Assembly (NCBI GenBank): GCA_024763535.1
Contig: JANTFH010000015.1
Span: 1-49,826, forward strand
DNA length: 49,826 bases
Origin: Thermodesulfobacteriota bacterium
GTDB lineage: Bacteria; Desulfobacterota; Anaeroferrophillalia; Anaeroferrophillales; Tharpellaceae
Direction: 5' to 3'
The notes under the pieces are model-generated. The model was not told where the DNA came from. It did not search any database and saw nothing but the letters and a program-made list of their open reading frames with translations. Below, one piece after another: positions 16,644-25,366 of this stretch. Position 1 is the stretch's first letter; every line of letters starts with the position of its first letter. The position numbers and the translations under genes were made by a program.

Positions 16644-18476
16644 CTATAGAAACAGATAAAAAACCACCCAGACAATAATCGTCGGAGGCAGAGCCGCCTG
16701 AAGCAGCCCAAAGGGAGAAACGCCGTTGCGGAAATATTTTTTCAAAAGCGACTGACCGGCCGGGTTGGGAGCGTTGGCGATAACCGTCAAGCCTCCGCCG
16801 GTAACCGCCCCGGCAACCACCGCGTGCTTCATCGTATCAGTAAAATGGGGCACCAGGGTCGCAAGAAAGGTTATCGCCGCATTATCGTTGAACGCCGTCA
16901 AAACGGTGGCCGCCAACATCAGCGAAACCTCATTCAAGCTGCTGAGTACCGGAGCTATCCACCAAGCCTGAAGCCCGCCGTGGATTACCAGACCGGCCAG
17001 GAAAAATCCAACCAGAAGCGGCGGTTTAAGATCAAGGGTATTCTGATAAGGACTGGTAACCCGGGCAAAGCCGACAAAGAAGAGTAAGCCGGCAATAAAC
17101 AGAGCCGGATGATGGGCATTGACGATCGTCCACAACATAAACGCAATATGTATGAGGACCACCCAGCCGGGAACCTTGTCATCCCGCCGATCCCACTGCG
17201 AATCGTAATAGACTGGCCGCTGATTTTCCGGCAGCAGCCGGGGAAAAGCCCGCCGCATACGGAGTATTTTAACTTCCTCAAAACGCTCGTTGAAAGCCTC
17301 TTCCACCAGCTTGTCATCAAGCCCGCGTTCAGTAAATTCAGGCTGATAGCGCTCTCTCATCTGCTCTCCGAGATCCTTCTTAACCCCTTCGACTCTCTTA
17401 TCGACATACTCTTTGATGGCATTTAAGCTGTAGTGATTCCCTTTAAGAATATGATCAATCTCTTCATCCAGCTTATTGTGGGAGAGAAACTCCTTCTGCA
17501 GTTCATCCTTGACATTTTTAAGAACAAATTTTTTCTGCAGCCGCCGCAGTTCACGCCGGAAAACCAGAAAATACAGAGTATTGGAGAGGAGAATACTGAG
17601 CACGGCTTTCCAGCCGAAATTTACCAGCATAGTCGTAGTGCTCCAGTCCCAGGGAGTGGCTACCATCAAAACCGGAGGAGCGGCAAAATTGGTTAAGGTG
17701 CCACCAATGGAGATATTGACGAAAAGCAGACCGATGGTGGCATACTTGAAACTTCGCCTGGGCTCAAGTTCATACAATTTTCTCGCCAGCAACATGGCCG
17801 TAATCGTCATGGCCGCCGGTTCGGTAATGAAAGAGCTTAGAAGCGGCCCCACCGTCAACAGCGTAAACCACCAGGCCGTCAGACTGCCGCCCACCAGATT
17901 GGCAATCCAGCGCATGCAAAACTCGGTAAGGTAGAGAATCGGCCGGGTTGATGCCAGAATCATGATCGTCACAACGAACATGGCTTCGGTAAAATCCACT
18001 TTATGGTTTATATAGCCAACCATAGTATGCCAGTCATAGAAGGAGATAATGGAGATTCCCAGAGCCACGGCCCAGATACCGAAGATGGTCTCGACCTCAC
18101 CTAAGAAGTGAAAGATCTCAGCCCCGATATGAACCGTATTTTTCCCGACCTTCTCCTGTTCAATCAACTCCTGGTGCCGGGTTTCCCAGTGGTGAGCAAT
18201 GGCCAGGAATTTACTGGTCATAAAGGTATGAATAATCGCGCAGAAAAAAATGATTGAAGCAACCAGATTGAAAGGTACCTGTTTGATTCTATGCTTAAGG
18301 ATCGCGGCAAGTCCCTGCAGACTGCCATCATGATAACCGTTGAGACTGGGGGGGAAGGTAGTGGAGACATCGTGAGAAGCGGCGGAAGAAGCATAAACCA
18401 CCACAACCCCTAACAGAACTAAGACAAAAACAGAAAACAACAAAGCCGGAAAATATTTAGTTACATTCTTACGCAT
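16644..18476 (-). CDS. Putative Na+/H+ antiporter family membrane protein
   Basis: A protein of about 610 residues with many hydrophobic segments in two halves, separated by a charged cytoplasmic region (roughly residues 315-415, rich in Lys, Glu and Arg). The segments LLTVGPLLSSFITEPAAMTI, ISIGGTLTNFAAPPVLMVA and TAFNDNAAITFLATLVP resemble the ion-transporter superfamily (NhaD/ArsB-like), and I assign it to the putative Na+/H+ antiporter family. An in-frame GTG at 18494 would add six residues; the ATG is preferred. It lies between the fabG-like gene and the first ketosynthase on the same strand (about 55 bp to the latter), which is unusual for an ion transporter; a role in exporting or energising the pathway is conceivable but unproven. 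Confidence 0.75.
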   Translation of the reverse strand: MRKNVTKYFPALLFSVFVLVLLGVVVVYASSAASHDVSTTFPPSLNGYHDGSLQGLAAILKHRIKQVPFNLVASIIFFCAIIHTFMTSKFLAIAHHWETRHQELIEQEKVGKNTVHIGAEIFHFLGEVETIFGIWAVALGISIISFYDWHTMVGYINHKVDFTEAMFVVTIMILASTRPILYLTEFCMRWIANLVGGSLTAWWFTLLTVGPLLSSFITEPAAMTITAMLLARKLYELEPRRSFKYATIGLLFVNISIGGTLTNFAAPPVLMVATPWDWSTTTMLVNFGWKAVLSILLSNTLYFLVFRRELRRLQKKFVLKNVKDELQKEFLSHNKLDEEIDHILKGNHYSLNAIKEYVDKRVEGVKKDLGEQMRERYQPEFTERGLDDKLVEEAFNERFEEVKILRMRRAFPRLLPENQRPVYYDSQWDRRDDKVPGWVVLIHIAFMLWTIVNAHHPALFIAGLLFFVGFARVTSPYQNTLDLKPPLLVGFFLAGLVIHGGLQAWWIAPVLSSLNEVSLMLAATVLTAFNDNAAITFLATLVPHFTDTMKHAVVAGAVTGGGLTVIANAPNPAGQSLLKKYFRNGVSPFGLLQAALPPTIIVWVVFYLFL

Positions 18477-18566
18477 GATTATATTTCGAGACACCCTGAA
18501 TATATTCTGAAGGTTACAAGAAAAAAAACGCCGGGTAATCCGGCGGTATCTAACAGTTGGTTTTAA

Positions 18567-19295
18567 TCAGACAATACCACCGTTAACCGATAGAATCTGA
18601 CCGGTAATATATGAGGCCTTGTCGGAGCAGAGAAAAGCGACCGCATCGGCTACCTCCTGAACCTTTCCGATACGCCCCAGAGGTATGGTCGGCAGGATCC
18701 GGTCCAGCGGCAAATCCCCGGTCATCTCGGTCTCAATAAAACCGGGAGCCACGGCATTGACCAGAATATTCCGCCGGGCGACTTCAGCCGCGAGCGACCG
18801 GGTGGCCCCGATCAAACCCGCTTTGGCGGCACTGTAGTTGACCTGGCCGGCAACTCCGGTCTGGCCGGAGGTTGAAACGACATTAACTATCCGGCCGCTG
18901 CGTTGACGCAACATCCGGGCCACAACCAGTTTGGTTACCAGAAAGAAACCATCAAGATGCACCCTTAGAACCGACTGCCAGTCGTAACGACTCATCAGAG
19001 CCATAACTCCGTCCCGGGCAAAACCGGCATTATTAATCAGAATATACGGGGTTTCCTGCTCCAGCAAAGGATTAAGTGTTTCAGCCACTGCCTCCTCATC
19101 GCCAACATCAAACGGCAACCGGCGGCACTCCCGACCCAGATTCGTAATCTTTTCCGCCACGGCCGCGGCGGCAGTATGATTGGATCGGTAATTAAGCCAG
19201 ATATCGTAGCCGTCTACGGCCAGAGTTACAGCAATCGCCGCCCCGATCCCCCGGCTCGCCCCGGTTACCAGAGCAATTTTACTCTTCTCCGCCAT
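18567..19295 (-). CDS. 3-oxoacyl-ACP reductase (FabG/ApeQ-like, short-chain dehydrogenase)
   Basis: A 242-residue NAD(P)H-dependent short-chain dehydrogenase. The cofactor motif TGASRGIGAAIA, the NNAG motif (LINNAGFARDG), the catalytic serine (VVSTSGQTG) and the YSAAKAG tyrosine/lysine pair are all present, as is the C-terminal YITGQILSVNGG typical of FabG. It reduces 3-oxoacyl-ACP to 3-hydroxyacyl-ACP. It starts about 8 bases after the stop codon of the BamE-like gene, so it is coupled to it. With the ketosynthases, dehydratase and ACP it completes a reductive cycle apart from an enoyl reductase, which is absent, as expected for a polyene-forming pathway. Confidence 0.92.
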   Translation of the reverse strand: MAEKSKIALVTGASRGIGAAIAVTLAVDGYDIWLNYRSNHTAAAAVAEKITNLGRECRRLPFDVGDEEAVAETLNPLLEQETPYILINNAGFARDGVMALMSRYDWQSVLRVHLDGFFLVTKLVVARMLRQRSGRIVNVVSTSGQTGVAGQVNYSAAKAGLIGATRSLAAEVARRNILVNAVAPGFIETEMTGDLPLDRILPTIPLGRIGKVQEVADAVAFLCSDKASYITGQILSVNGGIV

Positions 19296-19302
19296 CACCT
19301 GT

Positions 19303-19887
19303 CTAGTACCTCACATTCACAACCTTACCTTTGCTGTTGAACTCAACCACAACTGTTCGAAAACGGTTGCGCCAGAATTTCCATTGATTATCTTCCAGAG
19401 ACGGCGTCTCGTGAGACGCGGGATAGCCTAAAGCGGTCATCACGCCTTTCTTGGTCATCCCCTTATAGGCCTTGCCATTTTTTATCCCTTTAAGATCTAT
19501 CGCGGAAAACCCTTTCAGGGAAAACGGTTTAGGCGACAGGATCAGTTCTTCATACTCCTCCACGCTGATTCCCAGGCGTCTTTCATGCACCTCGAAAACC
19601 CCGTGCCGACCATCCGGCAGTTCATACTTAAAACCGTAATTCTTAAAGAAGCGTTTCCAGGGAGAAATTTTCAGCTTGGTGTTCGGCGGAACAATAACAT
19701 GGCCGGCACCGGGATCGGTATAGTTGGCATAACTCGACTTAAGCAATCCCCTCTTGTCCGCCTGAGCGTGAATATTATACTTGTTATACATTATTTTGCT
19801 CTCGGCACAGGCATTTACAACCAGACCGCCCAGAAGGAAGCTCACCAATAAAAACAGTATCGAAATTCTCCCGATTCTCTTCCTCAT
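19303..19887 (-). CDS. Exported protein with a BamE/SmpA-like C-terminal region
   Basis: A protein of about 194 residues. It has a signal peptide (ISILFLLVSFLLGGLVVNAC). A cysteine lies near the cleavage region (VNAC followed by AE), so lipoprotein processing is possible but the site is not canonical. The C-terminal part, GMTKKGVMTALGYPA then QWKFWRNRFRTVVVEFNSKG, fits the BamE/SmpA pattern of a helix-capped sheet that binds partners at the outer membrane. The ATG at 19887 has AAGGAG six bases upstream. It is the first gene of the minus-strand run and is closely linked to the fabG-like gene, but its role in the pathway is unclear. Confidence 0.65.
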   Translation of the reverse strand: MRKRIGRISILFLLVSFLLGGLVVNACAESKIMYNKYNIHAQADKRGLLKSSYANYTDPGAGHVIVPPNTKLKISPWKRFFKNYGFKYELPDGRHGVFEVHERRLGISVEEYEELILSPKPFSLKGFSAIDLKGIKNGKAYKGMTKKGVMTALGYPASHETPSLEDNQWKFWRNRFRTVVVEFNSKGKVVNVRY

Positions 19888-20318
19888 CTCCATCTCCTTA
19901 TAAATCAAGAATAGTGTTTAACTGCAATGGTTTGCAAGCTGCACTGCCAATATTGTTCACGCCGGCAGATTGTCATCCACAAACTATCCGCATCGAACCA
20001 GCCCCTTTAACACAAAGTTACAAAAATTAACAAACAAAAAACAGCAACATATTTTACCAAATAAAAAGATCGGCCAACCGGATTAATGGACCTGTTTTTC
20101 GTGAAACAACAACAGACCCCAATCGTTCCGCCAGACCTCAAATACCCATAAGTCAAGCCTGACCCTCTGTTCTCTGTTGGCGCTAAAACCTAGTACATAT
20201 TAATAGCTGGTATTTTTACTTGCATCAGTTCAGTATCAATGCTAGTGGTATTAAATATATCCAGAGGTTATTTGAAACTGAATGTCAACAATTGAGCCAT
20301 TAAAAAAAGGGGGCCATT
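19888..20318. other. Intergenic region with divergent promoters (no gene seen)
   Basis: An AT-rich 431 bp region between the divergent BamE-like gene and the S74-type gene. It must hold both promoters, but I could not fix convincing -35/-10 pairs. It contains a 21-base dispersed repeat at 20145-20165 and no open frame with a credible start. The S74-type gene has an AAGGGGG ribosome-binding site at its end. Confidence 0.55.
20145..20165 (-). repeat. CCCATAAGTCARGCCTGA dispersed repeat, copy 1
   Basis: The plus strand reads CCCATAAGTCAAGCCTGACC, matching 36577-36598 with one substitution and one extra base. The motif is short and occurs only in gaps between genes. It resembles common proteobacterial REP-like intergenic repeats. 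Confidence 0.6.
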
Positions 20319-21365
20319 ATGAAAAAATTATTTTTTATCTTATTCCTTTTACTTGCAATGATTTTTCTTGTTGGCGAATTTTCTCTGGCGGCTACAGTCC
20401 TGGATGATGATTTCAGTACGGGGTTGGGGAACTGGACAACTGGCACCAATACTTTTATCAATACAAGTTCATCGGTGAGTATCGTCAACAGCCGGGTGGA
20501 ATTTGACCAGCAATATGATTATATTCAATCAAAAAGCACTTTTACCGGAGATTTCTCGGTCAGTGTCGAACTTGGAAAGGTGAGCGGCAGTGACCAGTGC
20601 CTGGATTTCATTATCGAACTGGTCGGAGCGCCGCAGACCAGCGGCCTGCTACGTTTAAGGTATGGCATCCACAATTACTACAGCATCAATCTTGGCCAGG
20701 CATCAACCCTGACCACAAATGATACCGGCAACTGTGTTGATGATGCCGAACTTCACAACTTGAAAGAAATGGGCACTTCCGGTTCTCCATATAAAGGAAC
20801 CGCGACCCTGACATACAAGCTGGGCAGTATCAAATTTTCTTTTACCCACAGCACACTGGGTAAAATTGAAACTGCTTGGGTCAGTGTAGGTGACCTCGGG
20901 GCTACAGCTGTAAGAATATGGGGCTGCGGGGCAAATAATGCCGAAAGATATGTTGATCACGTCAAAATTGACTCTCCATCTTCTTCAGCGGGCGGCCTGT
21001 TGATAGATTCTTCCGGCAATCTTCAGGTCGGAGCGGGCGGCGGTTCTCCCCTTTACGTACTTGGCAATATTGCCTGTACCGGAGCCGTATACGAAGGTTC
21101 ATCCCGCTCTCTGAAAAAAAATATCTCCCCACTCAATACCGTCGATGCCCTGACCGCACTAAACGGCCTTAAAGCGATTCAGTACACCTATAAAAGTGAC
21201 CCGGCCCAAGAGCTGCAACTGGGTTTCATTGCTGAAGACGTACCGGATCTGGTAGCCGTCCAGGGCCGCAAGAAATTACGACCAATGGATATTATTACAA
21301 TCCTCACCAGTGTAGTCCAGCAGCAACAAAAAGAAATTGAGCTATTGAAAAAATCCCGACCGTAG
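20319..21365 (+). CDS. Secreted protein with C-terminal peptidase S74-type (intramolecular chaperone) domain
   Basis: A 348-residue protein with a signal peptide (LFFILFLLLAMIFLVGEFSLA), a beta-rich Ser/Thr/Gly-rich region of about 220 residues resembling a laminin-G/jelly-roll-like fold, and a C-terminal S74-type domain. The domain begins at SSRSLKKNISPL (the usual form is SDxxLKxNI), continues with AIQYTYKSD, LQLGFIAEDVPDLV, and ends with a helix (VVQQQQKEIELLKK) predicted to form a coiled coil. S74 domains trimerise fibre proteins and cut themselves off at the Ser. Most occur in phage tail fibres; here no phage gene is nearby. A strong ribosome-binding site precedes the ATG. It stands alone and converges on the CbbO-type gene. 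Confidence 0.8.
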   Translation: MKKLFFILFLLLAMIFLVGEFSLAATVLDDDFSTGLGNWTTGTNTFINTSSSVSIVNSRVEFDQQYDYIQSKSTFTGDFSVSVELGKVSGSDQCLDFIIELVGAPQTSGLLRLRYGIHNYYSINLGQASTLTTNDTGNCVDDAELHNLKEMGTSGSPYKGTATLTYKLGSIKFSFTHSTLGKIETAWVSVGDLGATAVRIWGCGANNAERYVDHVKIDSPSSSAGGLLIDSSGNLQVGAGGGSPLYVLGNIACTGAVYEGSSRSLKKNISPLNTVDALTALNGLKAIQYTYKSDPAQELQLGFIAEDVPDLVAVQGRKKLRPMDIITILTSVVQQQQKEIELLKKSRP

Positions 21366-21394
21366 AAGGTACTAAAAAATGCGACCTTTCGCTT

Positions 21395-24202
21395 CTACTG
21401 GCGGGTCAGGGCGCGGTAGATGCGGGGAAGTTTGTCGGGAAGCTGTTTAACGTCGGCAATCACGGTGTGGTGCACATCACCGTAGAGATTATCAAGGTGA
21501 ACCGAGTTGCTGGCATTTACGGTGATAGCGTGGACATGGATAAAATCACTGCGGCTTTCGCGGATGGCGCTGCGGCTGTCGGCAATTGCATATTCATTGC
21601 TGTAATCCTGGTCGTTGGGCAGACCGTCACTTAAGATAATCATCAGTTTAATCCGGGCCGGGTAGGCTTTGAGAGCTTTGGCGGCGTGCCGGATTGCCGG
21701 CCCCATACGGGTATTTTTCTCGGGCCGAATGCCGCCGATACGCCCTTTAATTTCATCATTTAAGGGCTCGCTGAAATCTTTGAGATAAAAAAACTCGGTC
21801 GCCAGCCGGCCGGAGCCGGAAAAACCGGCTAAAGCGTAGTGGTCTCCGACCCGTTCTAAAGCTTCACAGAAAAGCACCAGGGCCTCTTTTTCCACCGCCA
21901 GAATCGATTTGCCGCTGCCGTCTTGGACGGCTTTACGGGTTGATGAAGAGAGATCAACCAGAACGAAGACGGCTACATCCCGATCGACTTTCAGGCGTTT
22001 ACGATAGAGACGTTCATCCGGCGTTATCCGCAGTTTACGGTCGAGCGCGTACTCCAACAAGGCATCGTAATCGAAAGCGTCACCTTCGGGCCAGTGCCGT
22101 AAAATCTGAATGGCTTCAGGGCGGATGAGCTCAAAATTACGCCGGATGCGGTTAATCAGGCCGGAGTTTTCGGAGATTGCCTGCTGATAAAAATCATCAT
22201 CGCCGGCAACCCGCCGCTGTTCCAGCAGCTTGACATGGTTTTTCAAGTAATCATTAAGCCGATAATCCCATTCGTCGTACCAGAAAGTCGGTACCGGCTC
22301 GGAGAGTTCCGTGGCCGTGCCGGATGACTCCGCATCGGGAAACAGCTCCTGCAAATTGATCTCCGGCGGCAGTTTCTTGATCTTTGCTCCGGCCCGGTTG
22401 CGCAAGTTTCCGGAACGTTCCAGCAGTTGTTTAAGCAACTCCGGCGTTAACTCCAGATTTTCACTGTTGAGGATATTTTTGAGCAGACTTTTATCAACTT
22501 CGGCCCCCTGTTCAGCCAGTTTTTCGCGCCAGAGATGAGCTTTTCTCTCATTTTCCTGATGGGCAAGATAAACCAGATCGAAACGCAGACGTCGCTGAAA
22601 AGGGAAGGAAAATTCAATAAAACTCCTTAAATCGGTTTCCGCAGCTAAGATTTTTTCTACCTGCGGATAGACCATTGCGACCCAGTCGGCCGCCGCCTCA
22701 ACCTGAGCTTTCGGCTTTTTCAGCGGCGCCGCTGCCGCAACGATCTGACGCCATTGGTGGCTGAATTCAGCCGGAAAATCGGTATTAGAACCGGGCTTAA
22801 ACTCCGGCGGCAGCGGCCGCGAAACCATAACTGAATAGAGATAGTAGGCCAGTTGCTCTCCCAAAGAAAATTCCGCTGTTTTTAGCGGTAGAGCTCCGGT
22901 AACCATCTCGGCCCTTTTGGCAAAACCGGGATAATAACGCTCTAAAAAACCCTGTATGCGGGCAAATTCAGCCAGGTTAAAAAGTTTTTCAGCCAGATCA
23001 GGGTTGGGGAAAATTGCGAAAAAAGTGTAATAGTCGGAATACTTAAATGCTTCCGGAGGAGCCGACAGTTCAGGATTATCGAGTACCGGCGGCGGTTGCA
23101 AATGCTGCCACCGGTTAAAATCAAAGGCGAAACTTCGGGCCTCAATTGCCGCCAGTTCCAGACCGGCAAGCAGACGGTAGTAGGTTTCATTCTCTTCTAC
23201 GGTACCACCCAGTTCCATCTCCGGCGGGAGAAATATCCGGTTTCCGTCAGTACAGGCAATGGACTGATAAGCGAGCGGGCTTCGGGGAATTTCTTTCAGC
23301 GGCCGAGCTGAAACTGCCTGACCGCTGCGGGCCTTCAAGTAGCGGTGCAGAGCCGTTAACTGGGCGGTCAACGGAGCCATGGTCTGCAATTTTTGGCAGA
23401 GACCCCGGCCGGCAATCGCCTCCAGCCCGAGAAAACGGCTGCGGCGGTCGCCCTGATCATCACCAGCTAAAGCGACGTCGACAAACTCTCGCAGCTGCGG
23501 CTCCTTTAAGAAGCGTACCCCGCGTTCAAAACCCCTCAGAAAGGCTGGCGCCAGCAGCCGGTCAACCGCAATTACCCGCTCAAACTGAATTGCCTGCCAG
23601 AGCCGCTTGTCCGGATTAAACCCATTTATCCCGGTCACCAGGCGCTCAACCAGACGCACCAGCTCTTTCTCAACCACTCCCTGCTTGAGCGCCGATCCGA
23701 TCATGCGGGCAAAGCTTACGGCAAGTTTAGGCCCGCCGGTTTTCTGCATGGTTAAAATGCCGTTGCTCACCTGACCTAAAGGATAGGGCCCCCAGGAACC
23801 GATCTCCCGAAAAAAACCGCGGCTTAAATCGTAGAGCAACTTATCATCGGCGGCACAGATAACAACAAATTTTTCCGCCGCCGAACGCGCCAATACCGGC
23901 GTCACCCGCCCGGCTTCGGTCACGGCGTCAACATATAAATCAAGCCCCCGACCACCGGCGTTTTTCGCTGACAGCTCAGAACACCCGGCAACCAGAGCTT
24001 TCGCTACTTCCGGATTGCGCGTGAACCACGCCCCCACCGCCGCCACAATTTTACCAACAATTTCGTTTTTCAACGGCGGCTGACAAGCGCAAAATGATTG
24101 CAGAAGGGTCGCGCCCAGATTCGCATCCAGTTGAAAAACAGGATCAAGTGAGACGATATAATCTGGGTTTGGTTCAGAAAGCATGGATTTTTGCTTAAAC
24201 AT
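21395..24202 (-). CDS. CbbO/NorD-type von Willebrand factor A domain protein
   Basis: A 935-residue cytoplasmic protein with a long helical N-terminal region (about 700 residues) and a C-terminal VWA domain. The metal-site motif is FVLVDLSSSTRKAV (DxSxS), followed by LAGFSGSGRLATEF, a threonine-bearing loop (KNTRMGPAIRHA) and IILSDGLPNDQDY. This matches CbbO/NorD proteins, partners of CbbQ/NorQ MoxR-type ATPases, which act as activases for Rubisco or nitric oxide reductase. Neither target gene is present here, so the client is unknown. ATGs at 24202 and 24184 are both possible; neither has a clear ribosome-binding site. The CbbQ-type gene lies upstream on the same strand, separated by a 293 bp gap with a strong hairpin. 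Confidence 0.85.
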   Translation of the reverse strand: MFKQKSMLSEPNPDYIVSLDPVFQLDANLGATLLQSFCACQPPLKNEIVGKIVAAVGAWFTRNPEVAKALVAGCSELSAKNAGGRGLDLYVDAVTEAGRVTPVLARSAAEKFVVICAADDKLLYDLSRGFFREIGSWGPYPLGQVSNGILTMQKTGGPKLAVSFARMIGSALKQGVVEKELVRLVERLVTGINGFNPDKRLWQAIQFERVIAVDRLLAPAFLRGFERGVRFLKEPQLREFVDVALAGDDQGDRRSRFLGLEAIAGRGLCQKLQTMAPLTAQLTALHRYLKARSGQAVSARPLKEIPRSPLAYQSIACTDGNRIFLPPEMELGGTVEENETYYRLLAGLELAAIEARSFAFDFNRWQHLQPPPVLDNPELSAPPEAFKYSDYYTFFAIFPNPDLAEKLFNLAEFARIQGFLERYYPGFAKRAEMVTGALPLKTAEFSLGEQLAYYLYSVMVSRPLPPEFKPGSNTDFPAEFSHQWRQIVAAAAPLKKPKAQVEAAADWVAMVYPQVEKILAAETDLRSFIEFSFPFQRRLRFDLVYLAHQENERKAHLWREKLAEQGAEVDKSLLKNILNSENLELTPELLKQLLERSGNLRNRAGAKIKKLPPEINLQELFPDAESSGTATELSEPVPTFWYDEWDYRLNDYLKNHVKLLEQRRVAGDDDFYQQAISENSGLINRIRRNFELIRPEAIQILRHWPEGDAFDYDALLEYALDRKLRITPDERLYRKRLKVDRDVAVFVLVDLSSSTRKAVQDGSGKSILAVEKEALVLFCEALERVGDHYALAGFSGSGRLATEFFYLKDFSEPLNDEIKGRIGGIRPEKNTRMGPAIRHAAKALKAYPARIKLMIILSDGLPNDQDYSNEYAIADSRSAIRESRSDFIHVHAITVNASNSVHLDNLYGDVHHTVIADVKQLPDKLPRIYRALTRQ

Positions 24203-24259
24203 TTGAGGTTTTGTCGACCAGACTCACAGCAAATAGAACGGCAAAATATCATATTTGAC

Positions 24260-24298
24260 AGAAAAATACCCGACGTTTTTAGTGTCGGGCATTTTTCT
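24260..24298 (-). terminator. Strong hairpin terminator between cbbQ-type and cbbO-type genes
   Basis: Nested stem: AGAAAAAT / ATTTTTCT outside and CCCGAC / GTCGGG inside, loop of about nine bases. The A/T arms serve as a T-run in either direction, so it can act as a terminator for the minus-strand CbbQ-type gene, and also on the other strand. It ends about 58 bases before the CbbO-type start. Confidence 0.7.
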
Positions 24299-24450
24299 GT
24301 TCAAAGCCACAAGACTTTCACTGAGAAGACTAAGATTAAAATGGTATGCTGCGCCTAGAACCTTCCGGTGGCAATGTTAATCAGGGTGAGCTCATTAGTG
24401 AGTCTGGTTAATTTTTTACGGCAATTTAATTTTACTCCGACCCCCGACCC

Positions 24451-24490
24451 CAATTAAGTCACAATTAAGTCAATTAAGTCAATTAAGTCC
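24451..24490. repeat. CAATTAAGT tandem repeat
   Basis: Four copies of the nine-base unit CAATTAAGT, the first separated from the second by CA, and followed by CCAATTG. It lies immediately downstream of the CbbQ-type stop codon. Confidence 0.8.
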
Positions 24491-24495
24491 AATTG

Positions 24496-25308
24496 TTACA
24501 GAAAAATATCGGAAATAATCTCATTTAAGGTCAAAAGCAGACCGGGGTCGTCGGTCAGGGGCTGGGCGATGGCGATTTTACAGGCCCTGGCCGGGGTGAT
24601 ACCGCAGCGAATCAGTTGACCGGCGTAGATCAAAAGCCTGGTGCCGGCACCTTCAGCAAGGCCCTGTTCGCGAATCTGGCGGATTTTCCCGGCGAGATGC
24701 ACCAGCCGGGCCGCCATTGCCGGTTCAATTTGACTCTCACGAGCAACAATTTCACTCTCAGCTTGAGCTTCCGGATAATCAAATTCGAGCGCGACAAAGC
24801 GCTGCCTGGTACTCTGTTTCAGATCTTTCAAAACCGACTGATAGCCGGGATTATAAGAGATCACCAACTGAAAATCGGGGTGCGCTTTTACCACCTCACC
24901 ACGCTTGTCGATCGGCAAAAGCCGCCGATCATCGGCCAGCGGATGGATAACCACGGTCGTATCCTTGCGGGCTTCGACTATCTCATCCAGATAACAGATC
25001 GCCCCGCCGCGTACCGCCTGAGTCAAAGGACCGTCCATCCAGACGGTCTCATCCCCGGTCAGCAGGTAACGGCCAACGAGATCGGCAGCAAAGAGGTCTT
25101 CGTGACAGGAGATCGTAATCAACGGCCGCTTTAGACGCCAGGCCATATATTCGACAAACCGGGTTTTGCCACAGCCGGTCGGCCCCTTCAACATCAAAGG
25201 CAGGCGCTCACCACAGGCCGCCTGATAGAGTTCAACCTCATCCGCCACAGGCAGATAGAAGGGCTCAGTACTGATCAAATAATCACTTAACGGTTTTGCT
25301 CTCAACAT
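24496..25308 (-). CDS. CbbQ/NirQ/NorQ-family MoxR-type AAA+ ATPase
   Basis: A 270-residue ATPase. Walker A is [18 protein letters not shown], Walker B is [13 protein letters not shown], and the remainder follows the CbbQ/NirQ layout ([23 protein letters not shown] as the sensor-1/arginine region, and a C-terminal CbbQ_C-like helical tail). These ATPases form hexamers that, with a VWA partner such as CbbO, remodel metalloenzymes. The start has a CAGGAG site. It follows the purine permease by 58 bp on the same strand. Its likely partner is the CbbO-type protein downstream. Confidence 0.92.
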   Translation of the reverse strand: MLRAKPLSDYLISTEPFYLPVADEVELYQAACGERLPLMLKGPTGCGKTRFVEYMAWRLKRPLITISCHEDLFAADLVGRYLLTGDETVWMDGPLTQAVRGGAICYLDEIVEARKDTTVVIHPLADDRRLLPIDKRGEVVKAHPDFQLVISYNPGYQSVLKDLKQSTRQRFVALEFDYPEAQAESEIVARESQIEPAMAARLVHLAGKIRQIREQGLAEGAGTRLLIYAGQLIRCGITPARACKIAIAQPLTDDPGLLLTLNEIISDIFL

Positions 25309-25366
25309 AACTTACTCCTGACCAAACAAACATGGCTGCAAAAGTACGGAACTTTTTACGACGCCA

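Larger units (their letters stand above)
24203..24495 (-). other. Gap between cbbQ-type and cbbO-type genes with tandem repeats and terminator
   Basis: A 293 bp region separating two genes that are usually adjacent. It holds the hairpin at 24260-24298, a C-rich repeat remnant (CTCCGACCCCCGACCCC at 24435-24451), and four copies of CAATTAAGT in tandem at 24451-24490. No gene is visible. Confidence 0.6.

Noticed and set aside
20319-21365. S74-type gene as part of a prophage
   Set aside because: Neighbouring genes are chromosomal and no integrase, terminase, capsid or tail gene is present; a signal peptide argues for a cellular secreted protein.
21540-21595. Apparent internal repeat AIADSRS / AIRESRS in the CbbO-type protein
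   Set aside because: NorD-type VWA domains normally have a helix of the form Y-x-I-E-D-T-R-x-A-x-x-E-A-R at this point, so the repeat is natural helix periodicity and not an inserted repeat.
24451-24490. CAATTAAGT tandem repeat as a CRISPR array
   Set aside because: Units are nine bases with no unique spacers and there is no cas gene in the window.
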